Below, piece after piece: positions 25,930 through 33,040 of a stretch of DNA of 64,000 bases (its first letter is position 1; each line of letters begins with the position of its first letter). The position numbers and the translations under genes were made by a program. The notes beneath the pieces are model-generated. The model was not told the DNA's origin, searched no databases, and was given only the letters and a program-made list of their open reading frames with translations. The stretch comes from CAWKPF01 sp963851415 (GTDB lineage Bacteria > Acidobacteriota > Thermoanaerobaculia > Multivoradales > Multivoraceae): the NCBI GenBank assembly GCA_963851415.1, contig CAWKPF010000003.1:2046001-2110000 (forward strand), given 5' to 3'.

Positions 25930-26550
25930 ATGACCCGACTCTTCGCGACCCTGCTCGTCGCGCTCGGGTCGACCCTCGCAGCCCCCTCGATCGCCCAGGA
26001 GAAGCAGTTCGAGATCACCCCCTTCGCCGGATACCAGTTCGGCGGCCGCTACGACTATGTCGAGCCCGGCTTCGGACTCACTGAAATGCGGGTCGAGCCC
26101 AGCGCGACCTACGGCGTGACCCTGGACATTCCAGTGACCCGCTCCCTCCAGGTCGAGCTCCTCTTCGCCCAGCAGGACACCGAGCTCGATCTCCCCGGGT
26201 ACGGTGATCTCGTCATCGACGAAGCGCAATTCCAGCTCTACCACGCCGGCGTACTGTGGCAGTGGGGACCCGGTCAGATCCAGCCGTTCGTGGTCGCGAC
26301 CCTGGGATTGAGCCGCGTCGACCCCGGGCTGACCCGTCTCGGCAGCGAGGAGTTCTTCTCTCTCTCGACCGGGGGCGGCATCAAGCTGAGGGTCGCCCGG
26401 CACCTGGGCTTCCGCTTCGAGGGCAGACTCTTCTTCACCGACGTCGGGGGCTACGACTCCTACGACAGCTGTTGCTGCTGCGGCGGACGATCCAGCTCGG
26501 GCGATCTCCTCCAGGGGCAAGCCAGTGCCGGTCTGATCCTGTCCTTCTAG
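25930..26550 (+). CDS. outer-membrane beta-barrel-like protein with a Cys4 motif
   Basis: A 206-residue exported protein: a signal peptide MTRLFATLLVALGSTLAA cut near SIAQ, then alternating beta strands typical of OmpA/opacity-like small barrels (FEITPFAGYQFGGRYDY, SLQVELLFAQQDTEL, IQPFVVATLGLSRV, HLGFRFEGRLFFTDV) and a terminal strand ending in LILSF with a C-terminal Phe. Between the last two strands is DSCCCCGGRSSSGD, with Cys181-184. An ATG at 25909 is an alternative start. The gene diverges from mtaB and precedes the first ParA gene by 186 bases. Confidence 0.72.
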   Translation: MTRLFATLLVALGSTLAAPSIAQEKQFEITPFAGYQFGGRYDYVEPGFGLTEMRVEPSATYGVTLDIPVTRSLQVELLFAQQDTELDLPGYGDLVIDEAQFQLYHAGVLWQWGPGQIQPFVVATLGLSRVDPGLTRLGSEEFFSLSTGGGIKLRVARHLGFRFEGRLFFTDVGGYDSYDSCCCCGGRSSSGDLLQGQASAGLILSF

Positions 26551-26571
26551 GAGGGCTCTGTTCGACCAGTC

Positions 26572-26589
26572 GTTCCCGAGGAACCACCG
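26572..26589 (+). terminator. possible terminator after the outer-membrane protein gene
   Basis: GTTCC-CGA-GGAAC (26572-26584) forms a short perfect hairpin, followed within five bases by TTTTTA. The stem has only five pairs, so it is weak. A competing longer pairing of CCCGAGG with a downstream CCTCGGG is also possible. Confidence 0.3.
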
Positions 26590-26639
26590 TTTTTATGGGC
26601 CTCGGGATCCACACTAGGATCGCTAGAACCACTTATTCT

Positions 26640-26667
26640 TTGATTTCTAGTGAAAATCGGCTAACAT
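26640..26667 (+). promoter_or_regulatory. candidate sigma70-type promoter for the first ParA gene
   Basis: TTGATT at 26640-26645, a 16-base spacer and TAACAT at 26662-26667, in an AT-rich island that stands out from the surrounding GC-rich sequence. Transcription would start near 26674, leaving a leader of about 60 bases. The gene has GGAGGG six bases before its ATG. Confidence 0.45.
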
Positions 26668-26736
26668 CCTCCCTTCCGGTGCCGCGCTGGGCGCTGTCCC
26701 AGCCGCGCCCGCACTCACGGATGCGGAGGGAATCCC

Positions 26737-27891
26737 ATGATCATCGCCGTCGTCAGCAAGAAGGGCGGGGTCGGCAAGACCACGACCACGACCAGTCTGG
26801 CCGCTGCCCTTGCAGAACGCGGTGAGCGAACTCTCCTGGTGGATCTCGATCCCCAGGGCTCGAGCTCTCTCTCCCTCGGAGTCGAGCGGGCCCACTTCGC
26901 CCCCTCGGTCGGCGACCTCGTCCTGGGCAACATGCGAGCCGAGGAAGTGATTCGCCCGACCACGGTGCCGAACCTGCACCTCATCACGGCGTCCACCGAC
27001 CTGACGCACGCCGACCAGACCCTGGCCAGTCTCCGCACCCGCGAAAGCGTCGTCAGCCGCAAGCTCGAGCCCATTCGAGAGCACTACGACTTCATCCTGA
27101 TCGACTGTCCACCGTCGCTATCGCTGCTCCCCACCGCTGCGCTGGTGGCCGCCGACGCCTTCCTGGTTCCGACCCTTCCCCACTTCCTCGCGATCGAGGG
27201 CATCGAGAATCTCCTCGCCGCCGTCGAGCGCCTGGAGAGGCGTGCGGGAAGCCCGACCCAACTGCTCGGCATCGTCCTCACGGCGGTCGACTACCGAACC
27301 AAGCTCACGCGAACCAATGTCGAGGCGATCCGACGGCGCTTCGATGACCGAGTGTTCGCCATCGAGATTCGGACCAACGTTCGCCTCGCCGAAGCACCCG
27401 AGTTCGGTCAGACCATCTTCCAGTATGCCCCCGACTCGACTGGAGCCAAGGCCTACCGTCTGCTCGCCGACGAACTGATCCTGCGCCTCGGACCGGAGGC
27501 AGCCCTCGAGGAGCAAGAGCCCGGTCTCACGGATACCGACTCCAGGGCGATCGTGGAGGGTGTCACCGAGACCTTGGACCAGGCTGCGAAGGCCGACGAC
27601 CCGCTGCCTCCCCTGGGATCTCGCGTGGCGTTCCAGCCCCGAGCTCCAGCCAACGACACCGAGCCCGAGGGCACACTGTCGACGAGAGGCGAGACGGCGC
27701 ACCTCCGCGCAGGTCCGGCAAGGGCAGACATCGAGCCTGTGGAGCACCGCGCTCCGGAGAGCACGGACCCGGCCACCCGGCAGTCGGCTCGGACCCCCGA
27801 GACCCCTTCCGCGGAGGCCTCCGCTCCGACCGCCGAGAGCGACGATCTTCACTTCCCATGGCCCTTCCCCGTCTCGCCAGTCACGAACTAG
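26737..27891 (+). CDS. ParA/MinD-like P-loop ATPase with long disordered tail
   Basis: A 384-residue ParA-family ATPase. The deviant Walker A motif KKGGVGKTTTT is at the very N-terminus, with no DNA-binding extension. VDLDPQGSSS, the Walker B region FILIDCPPSLSLLP and NVRLAEAPEFGQ follow. The ATPase domain ends near residue 250; the remaining 130 residues are rich in Pro, Ala, Thr and Glu and end in HFPWPFPVSPVTN. Such ATPases position plasmids, chromosomes, chemoreceptors or microcompartments by dynamic gradients. No ParB gene or parS-like repeat is seen. A second ParA-type gene follows after 267 bases. Confidence 0.85.
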   Translation: MIIAVVSKKGGVGKTTTTTSLAAALAERGERTLLVDLDPQGSSSLSLGVERAHFAPSVGDLVLGNMRAEEVIRPTTVPNLHLITASTDLTHADQTLASLRTRESVVSRKLEPIREHYDFILIDCPPSLSLLPTAALVAADAFLVPTLPHFLAIEGIENLLAAVERLERRAGSPTQLLGIVLTAVDYRTKLTRTNVEAIRRRFDDRVFAIEIRTNVRLAEAPEFGQTIFQYAPDSTGAKAYRLLADELILRLGPEAALEEQEPGLTDTDSRAIVEGVTETLDQAAKADDPLPPLGSRVAFQPRAPANDTEPEGTLSTRGETAHLRAGPARADIEPVEHRAPESTDPATRQSARTPETPSAEASAPTAESDDLHFPWPFPVSPVTN

Positions 27892-28062
27892 TCCCACCCA
27901 GGCATCGTGTCGTCCGGCACGGTTCCTCAGCGCACGCGCGTCTGCGACGGCTGAGCCAGCGGCTCCGGCCGTAGCTTCCTCCTGTCCTCTTGGCGCCCCC
28001 CAAACCCGCTGGACGGGTGCGCAAATGGCCACTTCTGGAATCGGCCTGGGAGTCCTTGACTC

Positions 28063-28071
28063 TGCTATGAT
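28063..28071 (+). promoter_or_regulatory. candidate extended -10 promoter for the second ParA gene
   Basis: TGCTATGAT at 28063-28071 is an extended -10 element (TG one base before TATGAT) without a good -35. Between it and the gene, 28109-28128 can fold into an 8-bp hairpin with one bulge (CTGCC.CGCC around a TCC loop). GGAG lies six bases before the ATG at 28159. Together these suggest the second ParA gene has its own transcription start. Confidence 0.35.
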
Positions 28072-28158
28072 CCCCGGTCTCGTTCCGTTTCTTTCTCGTG
28101 TTTCCGCGCTGCCCGCCTCCGGCGGCAGCTCTCCGCAATCGCGTCTTGGGAGAGTCGC

Positions 28159-29007
28159 ATGATCCTGGCCCTCATCAGTCGTAAAGGTGGCGTCGGCAAG
28201 ACCACCACCGCAGTCAATCTCGCCGCGGCGATGGCCGAGCGCAAGCGGCGGGTGCTCCTGATCGATCTCGATCCTCAGGCCAGTGCCTCGATCGCCGTGG
28301 GACTTCAGCGCAGCGAGCTCAGTCCTTCGATGGCCGACGTCCTCTGTGGTGAGACCGGCATCACGGAAGTGCTCCGTCGAACCGAGTGGGGTTTCGATCT
28401 CGCACCTTCGGGCGTCGACCTGAGCGATCTCGAGCACAGCATCGGGCGCCTCCGGCGCCCAGAACGCCGCCTGCAGGAGCGACTCGCAGACGCCCGGCCC
28501 CTCTACGATCACATCCTCATCGACTGTCCCACCGGCCTGGGCCTGACCACTCTCTGCGCGCTGGTCGCGGCCGACGCCTATCTCGCCGTCACCCCTCCGC
28601 GGTTCCTCTGCTGGGAGGGGCTCCCGAACCTCCGCTTCTCGGTCGATCGGGCCGTGCAACGCGCCGGCTGCCGGGTGGACTTCCTCGGCGTCGTGCCGAC
28701 ACGAGTCGGCAAGCGCGACCTCGAGGAGAACGGCTCGCTCGCCTCCCTGAAAGAAGAGTTCGGCGATCTCCTTCTGCCGTTGGTCCGCCGGGACCGCGCC
28801 CTGGCAGAAGCGCCGGCTCACGGCAAACCCGTGCTCGCATACGACCCCGACTCCATCGGCAGCCAGGACTACCGGGCCCTGGCCTCTCAGCTGTTGGAGG
28901 ACGCGAGCGAGGCCAGGGGAGGAGTCGCAGTGAGCCCACGCGAGGGTGTGGTCGAGCGCCTCGACGGTCTGAGCTGGACGTCACCCCTGCGACACTCCAG
29001 CAACTGA
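28159..29007 (+). CDS. ParA/MinD-like P-loop ATPase, second tandem paralogue
   Basis: A 282-residue ParA-family ATPase. The deviant Walker A motif RKGGVGKTTTAVN starts at residue 8, followed by LIDLDPQASASIAVG and the Walker B region HILIDCPTGLGLTTL. ALVAADAYLAVTPPRFL aligns with ALVAADAFLVPTLPHFL in the preceding gene, and the order of motifs is the same, so the two arose by duplication. It lacks the long tail of its neighbour and has only about 30 residues after the ATPase domain. The switch residue Pro in IDCPP is replaced by Thr (IDCPT). Cargo is unknown and no ParB is present. Confidence 0.85.
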   Translation: MILALISRKGGVGKTTTAVNLAAAMAERKRRVLLIDLDPQASASIAVGLQRSELSPSMADVLCGETGITEVLRRTEWGFDLAPSGVDLSDLEHSIGRLRRPERRLQERLADARPLYDHILIDCPTGLGLTTLCALVAADAYLAVTPPRFLCWEGLPNLRFSVDRAVQRAGCRVDFLGVVPTRVGKRDLEENGSLASLKEEFGDLLLPLVRRDRALAEAPAHGKPVLAYDPDSIGSQDYRALASQLLEDASEARGGVAVSPREGVVERLDGLSWTSPLRHSSN

Positions 29008-29030
29008 AGCCCCGCGGGAACCGGATCCGA

Positions 29031-29048
29031 CCCCGAGCCGCTTCGGGG
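29031..29048 (+). terminator. hairpin between the second ParA gene and the zinc-ribbon gene
   Basis: CCCCGA (29031-29036) and TCGGGG (29043-29048) form a 6-bp stem with a 6-base loop, in the 63-base gap between two convergent stop codons. There is no T-run, so it may act as a Rho-independent-like pause or simply as a convergent-end structure. Confidence 0.35.
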
Positions 29049-29070
29049 CAGTTGCGCGAATCACGTCGTC

Positions 29071-29490
29071 TCAGAGGTCGAAGAGCGCATCGAAGGCCGA
29101 GCGTGCATCCCCCGGTTTCTCGGAGCCGCCGGAGCCGAGCTCGCTGACTCGCTTGGGCTCGAACCGAGTGCATTCGTTGCCCCGGGTCTTCGATCTCATC
29201 GCCGTCTCGATCGGCTGCCTGCATTCGAAGCGCACCGACGGATCGAAGTGAAGGCAATTCACGCACGAGTGCAGAGCGACTCCGCAGTGGGCGCACACGT
29301 CGGCCAGGGTGACCTCTCCCTCCGGAACCTCGGTACCGCAGTCTCGGCATCGAAACGTCGTGCGAGTCGGCTTGCCCAGACCGCGCCCTCGTGGCCCGTC
29401 CCGCTCGACGGGAGGACCCGTCGTGCGAGAGGCGCGACTCGCCCTTTCCTGGTCTTGATAGCCCTGCTGCCTGTACTTCCGGTCGGACAT
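29071..29490 (-). CDS. small zinc-ribbon protein of unknown function
   Basis: A 139-residue cytosolic protein. The first 45 residues are polar and basic. The core holds eight cysteines at about 48, 51, 66, 69, 76, 79, 90 and 107: FRCRDCGTE, VCAHCGV, SCVNCLHFDP, FECRQP and NECTRFEPK. The first four form a standard zinc ribbon; the remaining four could form a second site. The ATG at 29490 is chosen because GGGGAG lies seven bases upstream, whereas the ATG at 29496 is only one base from it. It lies 34 bases after the stop of a probable 44-codon ORF on the same strand and converges with the tandem ParA genes. Confidence 0.7.
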   Translation of the reverse strand: MSDRKYRQQGYQDQERASRASRTTGPPVERDGPRGRGLGKPTRTTFRCRDCGTEVPEGEVTLADVCAHCGVALHSCVNCLHFDPSVRFECRQPIETAMRSKTRGNECTRFEPKRVSELGSGGSEKPGDARSAFDALFDL

Positions 29491-29524
29491 CTTCATACTC
29501 CCCTGCTCTCATACGTGCCTGCAG

Positions 29525-29659
29525 CTATTTCTGGACTCGCAGCGGATTCTCGCGATTCGAGTGGCCACCCCGGGTCGCTTCCCGAAATGCCCGAGAATAG
29601 GGCACTTCCGGGCTAACCTTGATTTCCGAGAATCGCGCTGCTATCGTTTCCGTGGGCAT
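29525..29659 (-). CDS. probable 44-residue small protein
   Basis: A short ORF, MPTETIAARFSEIKVSPEVP followed by a basic tail ending ENPLRVQK. Its ATG is preceded by AGGAGGT at a spacing of five, one of the best ribosome-binding sites in the window. It stops 34 bases before the zinc-ribbon gene on the same strand, so the two may form a small operon. The region just upstream contains an A-rich tract (eight A on this strand, near 29705-29714). No family is recognised and no membrane segment or cysteines are present. It could also be a leader peptide. Confidence 0.45.
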   Translation of the reverse strand: MPTETIAARFSEIKVSPEVPYSRAFREATRGGHSNRENPLRVQK

Positions 29660-29847
29660 GGGGCACCTCCTGGTTCGGATCCATTCCAAACTGGTTGTGT
29701 GCCCATTTTTTTTCTGCCTTCGTTTTCGTGCCGGGCCCGAGTCGCCCGGCATCGTCGTCTCTGCCGATCGCCAGCCGACTCGACCACGGGGCGACGGGGC
29801 GCAGAGCCCACGGCGCGCGATCGGCAGCTGGTGTCGGTCAGGCACCC

Positions 29848-31062
29848 TCAGAGGCACGCCAGCTGCGCCGAAGCGAGCCTGGCCGCGTCGGCGAGCACGG
29901 CGCCGCCGACGAAGATCGCTTCGTCTGCCGCATGAAAGCGCGGCGTGTGAGCGCCGATCACGAGGCCCCCGGCTTCCCGGGCCCCGACCCTGAAGAAGCA
30001 CCCCGGAATGGTCTCCATGTAGAAGGAGAAGTCTTCTCCTCCCATGTTGACCTCGGGCAGCGGCAGCACTCCTTCCCCACCGAGCAGCTCAATCGCGACC
30101 TGTTCGACCCACCGCGACTCCCGCTCGTCGTTGACGATGGGAGGGGTCCCCCGCCGCACGGTCACCCGGGCTTCGACATGATGCACATGGGCCGCGGCGG
30201 TAGCGATGTGGCGGACCTCCTCCTCCAGCAGGGTACGGGTTTCGGGCGTGGTCGAGCGCAGCGTCCCGCTCAGACGGGCCGTCTCCGGAATCACGTTGGG
30301 AGCCGTCCCGGCATGCAGCTCCCCGACCGTCACCACCGCCGGAGATCCCGGGTCGTTGCGCCGGGACACCACCGTCTGCAGGGCCTGAACGATCGACGCC
30401 GCAGCCACGACCGGATCGTGACCCAGGTGAGGACGCGCGCCATGCGCACCCTGGCCGACGAGCTCGATCACGAACTCGTCTGCGGCTGCCGCCAGGGGAC
30501 CCGGTTGCACGACCACCTCCCCCACCGCGAAGCGCCGGTCGACGTGGGCACCGAAGATCGACTGCACACCCGCGAGCACCCCCGTCTCGAGCACCGCCGG
30601 AGCTCCCAGCCCGAGCTCCTCCGCCGGCTGCAGCACGATCAACACGTCACCTGCGGCCGGATCCCGGGACAGCAATCCAGCCGCGGCCACCGCCCAGGTC
30701 GCGTGCACATCGTGACCGCACGCATGCATCACGCCCGCGTTCTGTGAGGCGTAGGACAGCCCGGTGTCCTCCTGGATCGGCAGGGCGTCGATGTCGCCGC
30801 GCACCGCCACCAGAGGTGCAGCGGGGTCACGCCCGGAGACCCGCGCGACCAGGCCCGTGCCCGCGACCCGCTCGATCGACGAGGGCCCCAGCTGACGCAG
30901 GGCCCGTTCGAGGCGCTGCGCTGTGCGCTCCTCCCGAAACGACAGTTCGGGATCTCTGTGCAGCTCGCGGCGCAGCTCGACCAGCCGGTCGATCTCGGCG
31001 GCCTCGAACCGTCGGGCCACCCGGGCGGGGAGCGCCAGGCGGACTGCTGCATGGCCAGCCAC
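29848..31062 (-). CDS. M20-family amidohydrolase (aminoacylase/IAA-amino-acid hydrolase type)
   Basis: A 404-residue metal-dependent amidohydrolase of the M20D type, which removes N-acyl groups from amino acids. Family features are LVELRRELHRDPELSFREE, RGDIDALPIQE, the metal-binding HACGHDVHA (Cys115, His117), QPAEE with the catalytic and metal-binding acids at 148-149, GAHVD and, near the C-terminus, NMGGEDFSFYM. It starts with a GTG directly after the TAG of the DUF1080 lipoprotein gene, so the two are translationally linked. The 188 bases downstream up to the small ORF hold no gene. Confidence 0.88.
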   Translation of the reverse strand: MAGHAAVRLALPARVARRFEAAEIDRLVELRRELHRDPELSFREERTAQRLERALRQLGPSSIERVAGTGLVARVSGRDPAAPLVAVRGDIDALPIQEDTGLSYASQNAGVMHACGHDVHATWAVAAAGLLSRDPAAGDVLIVLQPAEELGLGAPAVLETGVLAGVQSIFGAHVDRRFAVGEVVVQPGPLAAAADEFVIELVGQGAHGARPHLGHDPVVAAASIVQALQTVVSRRNDPGSPAVVTVGELHAGTAPNVIPETARLSGTLRSTTPETRTLLEEEVRHIATAAAHVHHVEARVTVRRGTPPIVNDERESRWVEQVAIELLGGEGVLPLPEVNMGGEDFSFYMETIPGCFFRVGAREAGGLVIGAHTPRFHAADEAIFVGGAVLADAARLASAQLACL

Positions 31063-31833
31063 CTAGTTGCTCAGCTCACGAATGCGGATGTTCCGAAACC
31101 ACACCTCGTCGCCGTGGTCCTGCAGCACGATGTGACCGCGCTCGTTCATGCCGTAGGCCTCCCACTGGGCGAACTTGCTGGCGGCGACCGCGGCGCGCCA
31201 TTCCTCGGACCACAACTCGTACTCGACTACCTTCTCGCCGTTCAGCCAATGCTCGACATGCGGACCACGAACGACGATCTGAGCTCGATTGAACTCGCCT
31301 GGCGGACGCTTGGGATAGGGGCCCGGAGCCTGCAGCGCGTAGTTCGACCCGGCCGAGGTGAGCGGGTTCTGGCCGTCCTTGTGCAGCGAGTCGTCCAGAA
31401 TCTGGAACTCGGGTGCCGAGACATAGCTCCGCTCCTGGTCTTCGCTCGAGCGAAACATGATGCCGCTGTTCCCCCCCGGGCTCACGGCCCACTCGAGATC
31501 GAGCTCGAAGTCTCCGTACTGCGCTTCGGTCATCAGATCGGCCCGCGGCTCTTCGCTGCCCTCCGGAGGAGGGGCGAAATGGATCGCGTCGTTCTCGATC
31601 TCCCATCCCGAGGGGATGCCGTCCATCCGGAAGCCGCGCCATCCCTCGAAGCTCTTCCCGTCCCAGAGTGGCAACCACCCCTCACTGACTTCCCCAGCGG
31701 TCACCGAGTTGACTGCCACCACCGGTGATGGCTCGGGGGTCGGTGGCTCGTCGGCCGGGGCGCATCCCCCCACCGCAGATAGGCTCAGGATGAGCATGGC
31801 TGGAAGGAGGCGGTTGGGGCGCTTGCGTGTCAT
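31063..31833 (-). CDS. DUF1080 (3-keto-disaccharide hydrolase-like) lipoprotein
   Basis: A 256-residue predicted lipoprotein: MTRKRPNRLLPAMLILSLSA leads to a good lipobox (VGGC). After a Pro-rich linker the DUF1080 domain shows GWLPLWDGKSFEGWRGF, YGDFELDLEWAVSPGGNSGI, PEFQILDD, EFNRAQIVVRGPHVEHWLNG and GHIVLQDHGDEVWFRNIRI, all typical of this concanavalin-like fold, of which some members hydrolyse 3-keto-glycosides. The ATG at 31833 is preferred over one at 31881 because it gives a complete lipoprotein signal. The amidohydrolase starts immediately at its stop. Confidence 0.88.
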   Translation of the reverse strand: MTRKRPNRLLPAMLILSLSAVGGCAPADEPPTPEPSPVVAVNSVTAGEVSEGWLPLWDGKSFEGWRGFRMDGIPSGWEIENDAIHFAPPPEGSEEPRADLMTEAQYGDFELDLEWAVSPGGNSGIMFRSSEDQERSYVSAPEFQILDDSLHKDGQNPLTSAGSNYALQAPGPYPKRPPGEFNRAQIVVRGPHVEHWLNGEKVVEYELWSEEWRAAVAASKFAQWEAYGMNERGHIVLQDHGDEVWFRNIRIRELSN

Positions 31834-31990
31834 GACCCTGAGTTCTCCTGGAACACCCGCGCTGACCGGCGGTGTCTTCACGGCAGTGAACGGTGTCTAG
31901 AGGCCCGGAAATGCCGAGAAAATCTACCACGACGACTCCGGACGCCGAGAAGGCTGCGGCGCTGGAGACGGTGAGGGTGCCGGATGGCAG

Positions 31991-31996
31991 TAATAT
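31991..31996 (+). promoter_or_regulatory. candidate -10 element immediately before the secreted-protein gene
   Basis: TAATAT at 31991-31996 lies six bases before the ATG at 32003, the distance at which transcription would begin on or next to the start codon. No Shine-Dalgarno sequence precedes this ATG or the one at 32009. No matching -35 is visible. This would fit a leaderless mRNA. Confidence 0.3.
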
Positions 31997-32002
31997 AGAC
32001 CA

Positions 32003-33031
32003 ATGTCTATGATCATCCACCGGCGCACGCGCTGCCTCCTGTTCTTCACCCTGGCAGCTCTGGGCTGCGCTGGAGCCTCCCTTCGGGCGCAGCCCACTGT
32101 CGCCGGGTGCGACGTCTTTCCCGCCGACAACATCTGGAACTGGCCGGTCGACGGCCTTCCGGTGCACCCGAGCTCGAGCACCTGGATCGAGACCATTGGC
32201 AGCGCCACGGGTCTCAAGGCCGATTTCGGATCCGGCCTCTGGCAGGGCGCTCCGATCGGCATTCCCTACGACGTGGTCGGTGCAGACCAGCCCGGAGTTC
32301 CCATGATTTTCGACTGGGACGACGAGAGCGACCCGGGCCCCTATCCGGTTCCGCCCGACGCGGCGATCGAGGGTGGCCCTGCCAGCGACGGAGATCGGCA
32401 CGTGCTGATCGTCGATCGCGATGCGTGCAGGATCTATGAACTCTTCTACGCCTATCCGCAGAACGGCGGTGCCAGCTGGAGCGCTGCCTCCGGGGCCGTC
32501 TACGACCTCTCCTCCAACGGTTTGCGACCAGACGGCTGGACCTCGGCAGACGCGGCGGGGCTGCCGATCCTCCCCGGGCTGGTGCGCTATGAAGAGATCC
32601 TGGAGGGAGAAATCCGCCATGCCATCCGTTTCACGGCACCCCAGACGCAGAAGGCCCACCTCTGGCCCGCACGTCACGATGCTTCCGGTTTGACCTCCCC
32701 GGTCTACCCTCCCCTGGGGATGCGAGTTCGTCTCGAGGCCAGCTACGAGATCGGGAGCTTCTCGGCCACGAACCAGGTGATCCTTCGGGCTCTGAAGAAG
32801 TACGGCCTGATCCTGGCCGACAACGGATCGCCCTGGTTCCTGTCCGGAGTCCCCGACGCTCGCTGGGACAACGACGACCTGAGAGACCTTCTCGACGTGG
32901 TGGGCGCCGACCTGGAGATCGTGGATGCCTCCGGACTGATGGTCGATCCCGATTCTGGCAGCGTCGGCGAGGTGTTCTCGGACGACTTCGAGAACGGACT
33001 CGGTAGCTGGTCGAGCATGATCTCGGAATAG
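32003..33031 (+). CDS. secreted protein of unrecognised family
   Basis: A 342-residue exported protein: the signal peptide CLLFFTLAALGCAGASLRAQ is preceded by basic residues and likely cleaved after RAQ. The mature part opens with CDVFPADNIWNWPVDGLPVH, followed by blocks such as GLKADFGSGLWQGAPIGIPY, DGDRHVLIVDRDACRIYELF, HAIRFTAPQTQKAHLWPARH, PPLGMRVRLEASYEI and KKYGLILADNGSPWFLSG. These look like a conserved globular domain seen in environmental bacteria, but I cannot name it or give an activity. The last 30 residues (FSDDFENGLGSWSSM) resemble the start of a carbohydrate-binding-like repeat. It converges with the PQQ dehydrogenase gene. Confidence 0.75.
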   Translation: MSMIIHRRTRCLLFFTLAALGCAGASLRAQPTVAGCDVFPADNIWNWPVDGLPVHPSSSTWIETIGSATGLKADFGSGLWQGAPIGIPYDVVGADQPGVPMIFDWDDESDPGPYPVPPDAAIEGGPASDGDRHVLIVDRDACRIYELFYAYPQNGGASWSAASGAVYDLSSNGLRPDGWTSADAAGLPILPGLVRYEEILEGEIRHAIRFTAPQTQKAHLWPARHDASGLTSPVYPPLGMRVRLEASYEIGSFSATNQVILRALKKYGLILADNGSPWFLSGVPDARWDNDDLRDLLDVVGADLEIVDASGLMVDPDSGSVGEVFSDDFENGLGSWSSMISE

Positions 33032-33040
33032 AGCGCTCCG

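Noticed and set aside
29701..29714. T8 tract at 29705-29712 as a Rho-independent terminator of the amidohydrolase operon
   Set aside because: The operon is on the minus strand, where this tract reads as A8, and no stable GC hairpin immediately precedes it on the plus strand.
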